This document shows, piece by piece, positions 51,599 through 59,418 of a DNA stretch of 64,000 nt; position 1 is the stretch's first letter, and each line of letters opens with the position of its first letter. The stretch spans positions 186,001 through 250,000 of the forward strand of contig JBDIVM010000005.1 in assembly GCA_039805905.1 (NCBI GenBank). Direction: 5' to 3'. Under the pieces are notes generated by a model, which did not search any database, was not told the origin of the DNA, and worked only from the letters and a program-made list of their open reading frames with translations. Made by a program: the position numbers and the translations under genes. The DNA is from Thermohalobaculum sp039805905 (GTDB lineage Bacteria > Pseudomonadota > Alphaproteobacteria > Rhodobacterales > Rhodobacteraceae).

Positions 51599-52240
51599 AT
51601 GTCACGGCAAGCCAGCCAGGCGGCGAGCGCAATCGAGCCCTGGAGCATCCGGGGCGAGCTTGTCCTCAACTGCAGCTGCACGGTGTTCTGCCCCTGCGTC
51701 GTGAGCCTCGGCACCCACCCTCCGACCGAGGGCAGCTGCAAGGCCTGGCTCGGCGTGCGGATCGACAGGGGTGGGTGGGGAAGGACCGACCTCTCGGGGC
51801 TCAACGTCGCGATGCTGATCGACATCCCCGGCCAGATGGGCGAGGGTGACTGGAAGGCTGCCGGCTATTTCGATGCGCGGTCGGACGACGCCCAGTTCGC
51901 CGCGCTCGAGAAGATCTTCACCGGTCAGGCCAGGGGCACCACGGGACTCTTCCGGCTGCTCGTCAGCACCTATTTCGGCTCGTCGCGCGAGGATGTGGTG
52001 TTCACGACCGAGGGCAATGTCCGCCACCTGACCGTCGGCAAGAAGATCTCGGGCGCCGTGGCTCCGGTCGAGGGCGCCGATCCGGCGCGCGAACTCATGG
52101 TCACCAACACGAAATACTGGATAGGGCCCGACGTGACCGTCGCCCGGGCGCTCCGCGGCAAGGTGCGCGATTTCGGCCGGGTCTGGAACCTCGACGGCCG
52201 CTCGGCCGAGATCTGCCAGATCGAATGGCAGGGGCCATGA
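51599..52240 (+). CDS. DUF1326 protein
   Basis: 213 residues from the ATG at 51599, with GGAGG just upstream. N-terminal signature GELVLNCSCTVFCPCVVSLG near 19-38 contains three Cys in a C-x-C / C-x-C arrangement, a possible metal site. The remainder is a beta-rich soluble domain. DUF1326 and DUF2182 genes form a recurrent pair; together with a GntR regulator they look like one metal- or thiol-related unit (inference). Confidence 0.9.
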   Translation: MSRQASQAASAIEPWSIRGELVLNCSCTVFCPCVVSLGTHPPTEGSCKAWLGVRIDRGGWGRTDLSGLNVAMLIDIPGQMGEGDWKAAGYFDARSDDAQFAALEKIFTGQARGTTGLFRLLVSTYFGSSREDVVFTTEGNVRHLTVGKKISGAVAPVEGADPARELMVTNTKYWIGPDVTVARALRGKVRDFGRVWNLDGRSAEICQIEWQGP

Positions 52241-52255
52241 AAGCGAGGACGACCG

Positions 52256-52852
52256 ATGGCTGACATCCGTCCGCGCGGCCTCGGACACAACCAGGGCCCG
52301 CCGCTCGACCCGATGCAGGGCTGGCGGCGGCACTGCTGGAAGGCGGCGAAGAAGCAGCTGTTCCGGCCGTTGCCGCTCGAGACGGTGCGCCGACGCGTCC
52401 GCCGGGCGGCCGAGCTCGGGCTCGCCTACCGGCGCTACGAGCTTCTCGTCCTCGGCGGCGGCGAGATCGAGGCGATGCTCTTTGCGGGCGACACGCTGGT
52501 GGTGACCGCCCCCTGTGCCAGCCCGGCCGAAGGAATCGATGCCCGCGTGGTCGCCAGGCTTGCCGCGGTGACGCGCTGCCGCAGGCTCCTGCTGACAGGG
52601 CCGAACGGGATCGACCGGGTCCGGGCGGCACCAGGCGCCCTGTTCGACTCCGCCATCCGGGTGCCCTCGCACTGGCTTCTCGCAGCGCCGCCACAGAGGG
52701 CGGACCGCGATGCGCTGCTCGCCGGGCTGCGCGCGCAGGCGCTGCCCGCGGGCTCCGTCGCCCTGGTTGGGTCAGGCGACCACGGCCCCGCCTGGGTCGC
52801 CGGCGCCCGGCTCGCCGGTCTCGTGCCGGGATCGGAATTCTTCGGCACCTGA
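52256..52852 (+). CDS. Conserved hypothetical protein with GHNQGPP motif
   Basis: 198 residues. Near the start is GLGHNQGPPLD, a short peptide seen at the N-terminus of many alphaproteobacterial hypothetical proteins. A basic helical segment follows (about 24-60), then an alpha/beta-like core with LRRYELLVLGGGEIEAMLF-type strands and LLLTGPNGIDRV. No enzyme family recognised. It follows DUF1326 by 15 nt on the same strand, so may belong to that unit. Confidence 0.65.
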   Translation: MADIRPRGLGHNQGPPLDPMQGWRRHCWKAAKKQLFRPLPLETVRRRVRRAAELGLAYRRYELLVLGGGEIEAMLFAGDTLVVTAPCASPAEGIDARVVARLAAVTRCRRLLLTGPNGIDRVRAAPGALFDSAIRVPSHWLLAAPPQRADRDALLAGLRAQALPAGSVALVGSGDHGPAWVAGARLAGLVPGSEFFGT

Positions 52853-52882
52853 CTCGCCCCGGCCGGCCTCCCCTTCGGCGCT

Positions 52883-52910
52883 TTGCAACCGGGGCCGCTC
52901 TTGCTATGAA
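52883..52910 (+). promoter_or_regulatory. Candidate sigma-70 promoter of prsA
   Basis: TTGCAA (52883-52888) and TATGAA (52905-52910) with a 16-nt spacer, 51 nt before the prsA ATG, in the only gap before the gene. Confidence 0.4.
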
Positions 52911-52961
52911 GCCCGCGACTCGGCCGGGCGGGCGCCGGAGAGGGACGATCGGGGGGGGACG

Positions 52962-53978
52962 ATGAAGACGGAACACGGCGTGAAGCTCATCGCCGGCAAC
53001 TCGAACCGACCGCTGGCCGAGGCGATCGCGCGGCGGATGTCGGTCTACCGCGGCGACCGCGTCAGCCTCACCAACGCCAGGGTCGAGCGGTTCAACGACT
53101 CGGAGATCTTCGTCGAGATCTACGACAACGTCCGCGGCGAGGACGTGTTCATCATCCAGTCAACCTCGAACCCGTCCAACGACAACCTGATGGAACTTCT
53201 GATTATCACCGATGCGCTGAAACGCGCCTCGGCGCGGCGCATCACGGCGGTGCTGCCCTATTTCGGCTACGCCCGGCAGGACCGCAAGACCGCTGCGCGG
53301 ACCCCGATTTCGGCCAAGCTGGTAGCGAACCTGATCACCACCGCAGGCGTCAACCGCGTGCTGACGGTCGATCTCCACGCCGGGCAGATCCAGGGCTTCT
53401 TCGACATCCCGACCGACAACCTCTATGCGGCGCCGGTCTTCGCCCTCGACATCCGCCACAACCTCACCGGCCACGACGACATCACCGTCGTCTCGCCCGA
53501 TGTTGGCGGCGTGCTGCGTGCCAGGGGGCTCGCGAAGCGGATCGGGGCCGAACTGGCCATCGTCGACAAGCGCCGCGCCAAGGCCGGCGAGGTCGAGAGC
53601 ATGACCATCATCGGCGACGTCGAGGGACGCACCTGTATTCTCGTTGACGACATCTGCGACACGGCCGGCACGCTCTGCAAGGCTGCGGACCTGCTGAAGG
53701 AGAGCGGTGCGCGCGAGGTCCACGCCTATATCAGCCACGGCGTACTCAGCGGCCCGGCGATCCAGCGCGTCGCGGACTCCGGGCTCGCCAGCCTGGTGAT
53801 CACCGATTCGATCGCACCGACCGACGCGGTGCGCTCGGCCAGGAAGATCCGCATCGTCTCGATCGCACCGATGCTGGCCCAGGCGGTCCTCAATGTCGGC
53901 AACGACACCTCGGTCTCCTCGCTCTTCGACGAGGACACGCTCGGCCCGATCTACGAGGCCTTCTACAGGTTCGACTGA
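52962..53978 (+). CDS. prsA: Ribose-phosphate pyrophosphokinase
   Basis: 338 residues from the ATG at 52962; upstream in-frame sequence lies in the preceding gene and is not conserved. Class I PRPP synthase motifs: KLIAGNSNRPLAEAIARR, FNDSEIFVEI, ITAVLPYFGYARQDRK (ATP/Mg), DLHAGQIQGFF with the Mg-binding Asp-His, DVGGVLRA and the PRPP loop ILVDDICDTAGT. It makes PRPP for nucleotide, His, Trp and NAD synthesis. Slightly longer than the usual ~315 aa through a C-terminal extension. Confidence 0.97.
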   Translation: MKTEHGVKLIAGNSNRPLAEAIARRMSVYRGDRVSLTNARVERFNDSEIFVEIYDNVRGEDVFIIQSTSNPSNDNLMELLIITDALKRASARRITAVLPYFGYARQDRKTAARTPISAKLVANLITTAGVNRVLTVDLHAGQIQGFFDIPTDNLYAAPVFALDIRHNLTGHDDITVVSPDVGGVLRARGLAKRIGAELAIVDKRRAKAGEVESMTIIGDVEGRTCILVDDICDTAGTLCKAADLLKESGAREVHAYISHGVLSGPAIQRVADSGLASLVITDSIAPTDAVRSARKIRIVSIAPMLAQAVLNVGNDTSVSSLFDEDTLGPIYEAFYRFD

Positions 53979-54029
53979 CTACGGACGGCCCGTCCGGTGG
54001 CGCTGATCCGGCAGGGCGGATTTGCAGAC

Positions 54030-54058
54030 TTGCCCCGATCCCGGGCTTCCACTATACA
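54030..54058 (+). promoter_or_regulatory. Candidate sigma-70 promoter of rpmE
   Basis: TTGCCC (54030-54035) and TATACA (54053-54058) with the optimal 17-nt spacer, implying a leader of about 100 nt before the rpmE ATG at 54166. Such a leader could host ribosomal-protein autoregulation; no structure was demonstrated. Confidence 0.5.
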
Positions 54059-54165
54059 GCGCCGAGTTTCCCCATGCGCCCCGGAAGCGTCGTGGTCCCG
54101 GCCGGACCAACGGGCGGTTTCGGGCCCGAGAACGGGCGGCCTCTATGCCCCCGAGGAGTAGACGG

Positions 54166-54387
54166 ATGAAGACCGATATCCATCCCGACTATCACGAGAT
54201 CACCGTCAAGACCACCGACGGAACCGAGCTGAAGATGCGCTCGGTCTGGGGTGCGAAGGGCGACACGCTGCAGCTCGAGATCGACCCCGGTGCCCACCCG
54301 GCGTGGACCGGCGGCGGTCACCGGCTGGTCGACACCGGCGGGCGGGTTTCGCGGTTCAAGAAGAAGTTCGAGGGCTTCGGCTTCTGA
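54166..54387 (+). CDS. rpmE: 50S ribosomal protein bL31, Cys-less form
   Basis: 73 residues from the ATG at 54166 (GAGGAG upstream). MKTDIHPDYHEITVKTTDGT, DIDPGAHPAWTGG-like core and RVSRFKKKFEGFGF end are typical bL31. None of the zinc-binding Cys of the C+ form is present, so this is the C- type usual in alphaproteobacteria. It bridges the 50S central protuberance and 30S. A terminator follows. Confidence 0.93.
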   Translation: MKTDIHPDYHEITVKTTDGTELKMRSVWGAKGDTLQLEIDPGAHPAWTGGGHRLVDTGGRVSRFKKKFEGFGF

Positions 54388-54415
54388 ACCTGATCACGGA
54401 ACGGTGACGGCAGAG

Positions 54416-54440
54416 AAACGCGTCCATCGGGCGCGTTTTT
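54416..54440 (+). terminator. Rho-independent terminator after rpmE
   Basis: AAACGCG (54416-54422) pairs with CGCGTTT (54432-54438) around a 9-nt loop and runs into five T. It separates rpmE from mipZ. Confidence 0.8.
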
Positions 54441-54480
54441 GCTCACTCGGCCGGGTCTCGACCTGCGGGGTGTCGGGCGG

Positions 54481-55311
54481 ATGGCGGATCGCGCGCATGT
54501 GATCGTTCTCGGCAACGAGAAGGGCGGCTCCGGCAAGTCGACCACGGCGATGCACCTAGTCGCCGCGCTCGCACGGGCAGGATTTCGCGTCGGTGCTCTC
54601 GATCTCGATCTGCGCCAGCAGACCCTCTTCCGCTATCTCGACAACCGCGCGGCGCAGTCGGCCCGGAGCGGGGTCGCGCTCCCGATGCCGCGACAGTCCA
54701 AGGTCGAACCGAGCGCGGCGGCCGGGCGCGCCGAGGCCGCGGCCGAGGACCGCGCACGGCTCGAGGCGGCTCTGGCCGGGCTTTCGGCCGACTGCGACTT
54801 CATCTTGATCGACACGCCGGGTGCGGTGACCGCGATGTCGGAGGCGGCCCACGAGGCGGCCGACACCCTTGTCACACCGATCAACGACAGCATGATCGAC
54901 TTCGACCTCCTCGGCAGGGTTCACCCCGAGACCGGCCGGGTAATCGGGCCATCGATCTATTCCGAGATGGTCTGGTCCGCACGCCAGCGGCGCGCCGTCC
55001 GGGGCAGGCAACCGGTCGACTGGGTGGTGCTCCGCAACCGCATGGCGACGCTCGACTCGCGCAACCGGCGCCGGGTCGGCGCGGTGATGGAGGATCTGGC
55101 CCGGCGGATCGGCTTCCGCATCGTGCCGGGCTTCTCGGAACGGGTGATCTTCCGCGAACTGTTCCTCAGCGGGCTGACCCTGCTCGATCTTGACCCGCAG
55201 GGCCCCGTCGAACTCACCATGAGTCATGTTGCCGCGCGACAAGAGGTGAGAGACATGGTAAAAGCCCTTTGTCTTCCGGCACCCGGGATGATTGCTGCAT
55301 CCCCGCCTTGA
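54481..55311 (+). CDS. mipZ: Division-plane positioning ATPase MipZ
   Basis: 276 residues from the ATG at 54481. ParA/MinD-type deviant Walker A NEKGGSGKSTTAM near 12-24, ALDLDLRQQTLFRYLDNR (the MipZ-specific stretch after the switch), LIDTPGA near 115, and the C-terminal RVIFRELFLSGLTLLDL. MipZ forms a ParB-anchored gradient and blocks FtsZ polymerisation near the poles; alphaproteobacteria use it in place of MinCD. Confidence 0.94.
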   Translation: MADRAHVIVLGNEKGGSGKSTTAMHLVAALARAGFRVGALDLDLRQQTLFRYLDNRAAQSARSGVALPMPRQSKVEPSAAAGRAEAAAEDRARLEAALAGLSADCDFILIDTPGAVTAMSEAAHEAADTLVTPINDSMIDFDLLGRVHPETGRVIGPSIYSEMVWSARQRRAVRGRQPVDWVVLRNRMATLDSRNRRRVGAVMEDLARRIGFRIVPGFSERVIFRELFLSGLTLLDLDPQGPVELTMSHVAARQEVRDMVKALCLPAPGMIAASPP

Positions 55312-55365
55312 TCTGCTGCATGTTCCGCCGGTCGCACCGGCGATCGAATCGAAGGGTGTGTTCCC

Positions 55366-56670
55366 ATGCGTATCGTGATGATTGGAACCGGCTATGTCGG
55401 TCTTGTTTCCGGTGTCTGCTTTTCGGATTTCGGGCACGAGGTTGTCTGCGTCGACAAGGACGCGGGCAAGATCGAGCGCCTGCAGCGGGGCGACATCCCG
55501 ATCTACGAGCCGGGGCTCGACGCGCTGCTGCAGAAGAATGTCGGCGCGCGGCGGCTGCGCTTCACGACCGATCTCGCTGAAGCGATGCAGGACGCCGAGG
55601 CCGTGTTCATTGCGGTCGGCACCCCCACCCGCCGCGGCGACGGCCACGCGGACCTGACCTATGTCTACGCTGCCGCCGAAGAGCTGGCGGCGCAGATCCG
55701 CGGCTACATCGTCGTGGTCACCAAGTCGACGGTGCCGGTCGGAACCAACCGCGAGATCGCGCGGCGCATCCGGGCGAAGCGGCCCGACGCCGAGTTCGAC
55801 GTCGCCTCGAATCCGGAGTTCCTGCGCGAGGGCTCGGCGATCGAGGATTTCATGCGGCCGGACCGGATTGTCGTCGGGGTCGAGAGCCCCCGAGCCCGTG
55901 CGGTGGTCGCCGAGCTCTACCGGCCGCTGTTCCTGCGCGAGACGCCGATCATCCAGACGGGGCTCGAATCCGCGGAGATGATCAAATATGCGGCGAATGC
56001 GTTCCTCGCGACCAAGATCACGTTCATCAACGAGATCGCCGATCTCTGCGAGCGGGTCGGAGCGGACGTGCAGCAGGTGGCCAAGGGAATCGGGCTCGAC
56101 GGCCGTATTGGACCGAAGTTCCTGCATCCCGGCCCCGGCTATGGCGGCTCGTGCTTTCCGAAGGACACCCGTGCCCTCGTGCAGACCGCGCAGCAATACC
56201 ACTCCGACGTCAGCATCGTGTCAGCCGTCGTGGCGGCAAACGACTCGCGCAAGCGGGCGATGGCCCGCAAGGTCGTCGAGGCTGCCGGCGGCTCGGTTGC
56301 CGGAAAGCGGATCGCGGTGCTCGGGGTGACCTTCAAGCCGAACACCGACGACATGCGCGAGGCACCGAGTCTCGAGATCGTGCCGCTCCTGCGCGAGGCC
56401 GGTGCAGAACTGGTGCTGTGCGACCCGCAAGGGCGCCTTGAAGGTGAGGCCCTGCTTGGCCCGGCGGCGTGGGCGGACGACCCCTACGAGGCCGTGGCGG
56501 GCGCAGACGTCCTGGTGATCCTGACCGAGTGGAACGAGTTTCGCGGCCTCGATCTCGACCGCATCAAGGCCTCGATGCGGGGCAGCGTGATGGCGGATCT
56601 CCGGAATGTCTACATTCCCGCAGAGGCCCGCGAGGCAGGCTTCACCTACGTTTCGGTCGGCCGCGTCTAG
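55366..56670 (+). CDS. ugd: UDP-glucose 6-dehydrogenase
   Basis: 434 residues. NAD-binding MIGTGYVGLVSGVCFSDFG at the N-terminus, VGTPTRRGDG near 85-94, NPEFLREGSAIEDF, ESAEMIKYAANAFLATKI with active-site Lys, and catalytic Cys ~263 in GYGGSCFPKDT. C-terminal UDP-binding domain with GVTFKPNTDDMREAPS. It oxidises UDP-glucose to UDP-glucuronate for surface polysaccharide. No polysaccharide genes adjoin it. 54 nt after mipZ. Confidence 0.96.
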   Translation: MRIVMIGTGYVGLVSGVCFSDFGHEVVCVDKDAGKIERLQRGDIPIYEPGLDALLQKNVGARRLRFTTDLAEAMQDAEAVFIAVGTPTRRGDGHADLTYVYAAAEELAAQIRGYIVVVTKSTVPVGTNREIARRIRAKRPDAEFDVASNPEFLREGSAIEDFMRPDRIVVGVESPRARAVVAELYRPLFLRETPIIQTGLESAEMIKYAANAFLATKITFINEIADLCERVGADVQQVAKGIGLDGRIGPKFLHPGPGYGGSCFPKDTRALVQTAQQYHSDVSIVSAVVAANDSRKRAMARKVVEAAGGSVAGKRIAVLGVTFKPNTDDMREAPSLEIVPLLREAGAELVLCDPQGRLEGEALLGPAAWADDPYEAVAGADVLVILTEWNEFRGLDLDRIKASMRGSVMADLRNVYIPAEAREAGFTYVSVGRV

Positions 56671-56699
56671 GGTTGCGGCCCCGCGGCCCGCGCTTGCCG

Positions 56700-58013
56700 T
56701 CAGTTCACCGCCGGCAGGGTCACGCAGTCGCGTCCGGCCGCCTGCAGGTACTGGCAGGCGCGGGCGGCATCCCGCGGCGCCAGGCCGGTGAAGCGCACCC
56801 GGTAGAGCATGCCCTCGCGGCCCCGGACCGGTTCGATCAGCGGGGCCGCACTGGCAAGCGTCTCGTTCGCGCCCAGCGTGATCTCGGTGACGCGGGCGAC
56901 GGCAATGGCGTGGCTGCCGTAGGTGCCGAGCTCTATGGTCTGGCTCGGCCGGCGGGCCGGCATAGGAATCTCCTCTCCGTCACCCTCGGCCTCGATCGCG
57001 GGCCGCGTCAGCGGCAGGCCTGCGTAGAGCGGGGCGAGCGGCGAAGTCGGTTCGGGCGTAGAAGCAACTGCCCGCGAGGTCAGTGCCTCGGCCAGCGCCG
57101 CGAAGCCCGTCGATTCGGTTCCGGGCCGCGGCGTCGGAAGCGGGGCATAGGCTGCCGCGATTACCTGGGAGCGCGGCTGCACCGTGGCAACCCGCGTGTC
57201 CGCCATGCCGAATCCGCGGTCGAGCAGCTCCGCCATCCGGGCATTGCGCCAGCTCGACGAAGGCCCGCCGAGCAGGGTCGCGATGATCCGCTTGTCGCCG
57301 CGTTGGGCCGAGGCGACGAGGTTGTAGCCGGCCGCCCTCGTGTATCCGGTCTTGATACCGTCCGCCCCGGCATACGAACTCAGGAGCCGGTTCGTGGTCC
57401 AGATGCGTTTGCCGGCCGCGCGGTCGGACTTGCGGCTGAAGATGTTGTAATACTCGGGGAAGTCGAAGAACAGATGCCGGCCCAGCAAGGCCATGTCGCG
57501 CGCCGTGGAGTAGTGGCCGCTCGCGGTCAGACCGTTGGCGTTGCGGAAGCTGGTGTTCCGCATGCCGAGCTGCCGTGCCCTGGCCGTCATCAGGCGGGCG
57601 AACTCGGGCTCCGAGCCGGCCACCGCCTCCGCAAGCGCCACCGCGGCATCGTTCGCCGACCTGATCGCCGCGGCCCGGATCAGGCTGCGGATGTCCACCT
57701 TCTGACCGGCCTTGAGATACAGCTTGGACGGCGGTTGGCTCGCTGCGTGGCGCGAGATCCGGACGGTCTGGTCGAGGCTGATCCGGCCATCACGGATGGC
57801 TTCGAAGGTGAGGTAGAGCGTCATCATCTTCGTCAACGACGCCGGATCCTGCTTGCGGTCGGCATCCGATTCGTAAAGAACCGTCCCGTCGCGCATGTCC
57901 ATCACGATGGCCGCGTACTGGGCCGCGATCGCAGCCCGCGGCGCCATGGCGGCAATCGCGACCACCACGCAAGCAATAAGGATACCGAAGCGCCACGCGG
58001 CGACTCGCATCAC
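56700..58013 (-). CDS. D-alanyl-D-alanine carboxypeptidase with C-terminal SPOR-like domain
   Basis: 437 residues. Signal peptide (about 1-31). Penicillin-binding motifs: S-L-T-K at 59-62, S-A-N near 119, and DGIKTGYT near 215. After the PBP5-type domain comes a ~80-residue Pro-rich linker, then a C-terminal ~75-residue domain with a repeated beta-alpha pattern (YRVRFTGLAPRDAARACQYL) that fits SPOR, which binds denuded glycan at the septum. The enzyme trims pentapeptide stems. Convergent with ugd. Confidence 0.92.
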   Translation of the reverse strand: MMRVAAWRFGILIACVVVAIAAMAPRAAIAAQYAAIVMDMRDGTVLYESDADRKQDPASLTKMMTLYLTFEAIRDGRISLDQTVRISRHAASQPPSKLYLKAGQKVDIRSLIRAAAIRSANDAAVALAEAVAGSEPEFARLMTARARQLGMRNTSFRNANGLTASGHYSTARDMALLGRHLFFDFPEYYNIFSRKSDRAAGKRIWTTNRLLSSYAGADGIKTGYTRAAGYNLVASAQRGDKRIIATLLGGPSSSWRNARMAELLDRGFGMADTRVATVQPRSQVIAAAYAPLPTPRPGTESTGFAALAEALTSRAVASTPEPTSPLAPLYAGLPLTRPAIEAEGDGEEIPMPARRPSQTIELGTYGSHAIAVARVTEITLGANETLASAAPLIEPVRGREGMLYRVRFTGLAPRDAARACQYLQAAGRDCVTLPAVN

Positions 58014-58201
58014 TGCCCACCTCGATCATTTCGCCATGCCGATCAGAGCGCATAGACGGCACTTGATCAGTCTTTTTGTACGGAAAGCATCGTAACAGAT
58101 TGCAAATGACTTGAGAATCATAAAATCCATAAAAAATGAGTTTCTTCGCCGATCCGCCGGCGCAGCAGTCGCGGTTGATTGTGCGGCGCACAATTCTGCT
58201 C

Positions 58202-58242
58202 TTGACGCGAGGCCGGGGCACTCCCATATTGCACTGCAATAT
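58202..58242 (+). promoter_or_regulatory. Phasin promoter overlapped by PhaR-like operator
   Basis: TTGACG (58202-58207) and CATATT (58225-58230) with a 17-nt spacer. The perfect 17-nt palindrome ATATTGCACTGCAATAT (58226-58242) covers the -10 element; its TTGCA/TGCAA core is of the TGC-type described for PhaR, the repressor that senses polyhydroxybutyrate and controls phaP. Binding is inferred. Confidence 0.7.
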
Positions 58243-58304
58243 CAACCGGCGCCGATGCCGCTGACGCAAGTCCACAGCACCGAGCAGCATTCAGGAGATC
58301 CCCC

Positions 58305-58736
58305 ATGCGCAAGTCCGCGACCAAGCATGTCGAAACCTTCGCCGACGACACCCGGAAGACGATGGAAGCGAACGTAGAGAAGCTGACCAACGGCTTCGAG
58401 TCTGCCTCGGCGTTCAGCCAGGACAATATCGAAGCCGTTGTCACGTCTTCGAAAATCGCCACGAAGGCAGCCGAGAGCCTCGGCGCCGAACTCGCTGCCT
58501 ATTCGAAGAAGACCTACCAGGAGGGCCTGGCCGCCGCGAAGGAACTCACGTCGTGCAAGTCGATCAGCGAGCTGGTCGAGAAGCAGGCGGCGTTCGGCAA
58601 GATCTCGTTCGAGAGCTTCGTCGCCGAGGCGGCCAAGCTGAACGAGATGTATGTTGCAGCTGCGAAGGATGCCTGTGCCCCGCTCAACGCGCGTCTCGCT
58701 GCGGCGGTCGACATCGTGAAGGACTACCGCGCCTGA
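58305..58736 (+). CDS. phaP: Phasin-family protein
   Basis: 143 residues, wholly helical and amphipathic, without membrane segments or enzymes motifs. VEKLTNGFESASAFSQDNIEAVVTSSKIATKAAESLG and AELAAYSKKTYQEG match the phasin_2 pattern. Phasins coat polyhydroxyalkanoate granules and limit their size. Support also comes from the PhaR-like operator upstream and a strong terminator downstream, making this a single-gene unit. No other pha genes are in the window. Confidence 0.85.
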   Translation: MRKSATKHVETFADDTRKTMEANVEKLTNGFESASAFSQDNIEAVVTSSKIATKAAESLGAELAAYSKKTYQEGLAAAKELTSCKSISELVEKQAAFGKISFESFVAEAAKLNEMYVAAAKDACAPLNARLAAAVDIVKDYRA

Positions 58737-58785
58737 TGTGGCGGACCCCCGGCAACGGCCGGCGGTGACCCGTGACGGGAGATTC

Positions 58786-58814
58786 GGGGGGGCCAGCCCC
58801 CCCCTTTTCTCTTT
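58786..58814 (+). terminator. Rho-independent terminator after phasin
   Basis: Seven G (58786-58792), a 4-nt loop (CCAG) and eight C form a strong stem, followed by a T-rich run (TTTTCTCTTT). Confidence 0.85.
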
Positions 58815-58877
58815 GACCCCGTCCCATATATTCGCTCTGGATTGCCGGCCGCTGCCAGCGCCGGCCGAACGGGCGAG

Positions 58878-59273
58878 ATGATGTCAGACCGATCGCAGCC
58901 TCCGGACAGGCTCCACCCGCACCCGCCGGGCGCTCCGCTGTGCATGAGCGCGGGCGGCGGCCGGCAGGGTAGCGGCAAGCAGGCCACCGGCATCAGCGTC
59001 AAGACCAAGCCGAGGACCAAGCGTCCGTCGCTCTACAAGGTGCTGATGCTGAATGACGACTACACGCCGATGGAGTTTGTCGTCTATGTCCTGCAGCGCT
59101 TCTTTGGCATGAACCACGAGCGGGCGGTAGACATCATGCTGACCGTGCACAACAAGGGCGTCGCCGTCGTCGGCGTCTACCCCTTCGAGATCGCCGAGAC
59201 CAAGGTGACCCAGGTGATGGACTGCGCGCGCTCGAACCAGCACCCGCTGCAGTGCACGATGGAGAAGGAGTGA
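58878..59273 (+). CDS. clpS: ClpS adaptor protein
   Basis: 131 residues from ATG 58878 (58881 equally possible). A ~45-residue Pro/Gly/His-rich N-terminal extension precedes the ClpS core: PSLYKVLMLNDDYTPMEFV near 50-68, FFGMNHERAVDIMLTVHNKG, and YPFEIAETKVTQV. The N-degron pocket (Asn-Asp-Asp and Met/His positions) is intact. ClpS delivers N-end rule substrates to ClpA, whose gene follows. Longer N-terminus than E. coli ClpS (106 aa). Confidence 0.95.
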   Translation: MMSDRSQPPDRLHPHPPGAPLCMSAGGGRQGSGKQATGISVKTKPRTKRPSLYKVLMLNDDYTPMEFVVYVLQRFFGMNHERAVDIMLTVHNKGVAVVGVYPFEIAETKVTQVMDCARSNQHPLQCTMEKE

Positions 59274-59418
59274 GCCAGAATTGATACGGTCTGGCACTTC
59301 TTCCGCTTGATCCCGCGATCCGCAAGACCAAGATAACAGATAGTGGTGTATGTTTTACCGTGAGGCCGCGCTCGGCCGGGGTTCCTGTGCGGTGCGTGGG
59401 GCGAAAGGGAGACTTCCG

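Noticed and set aside
53982..53996. CGGACG/CGTCCG hairpin after prsA
   Set aside because: Only 6 bp and no T-run; insufficient as a terminator call.
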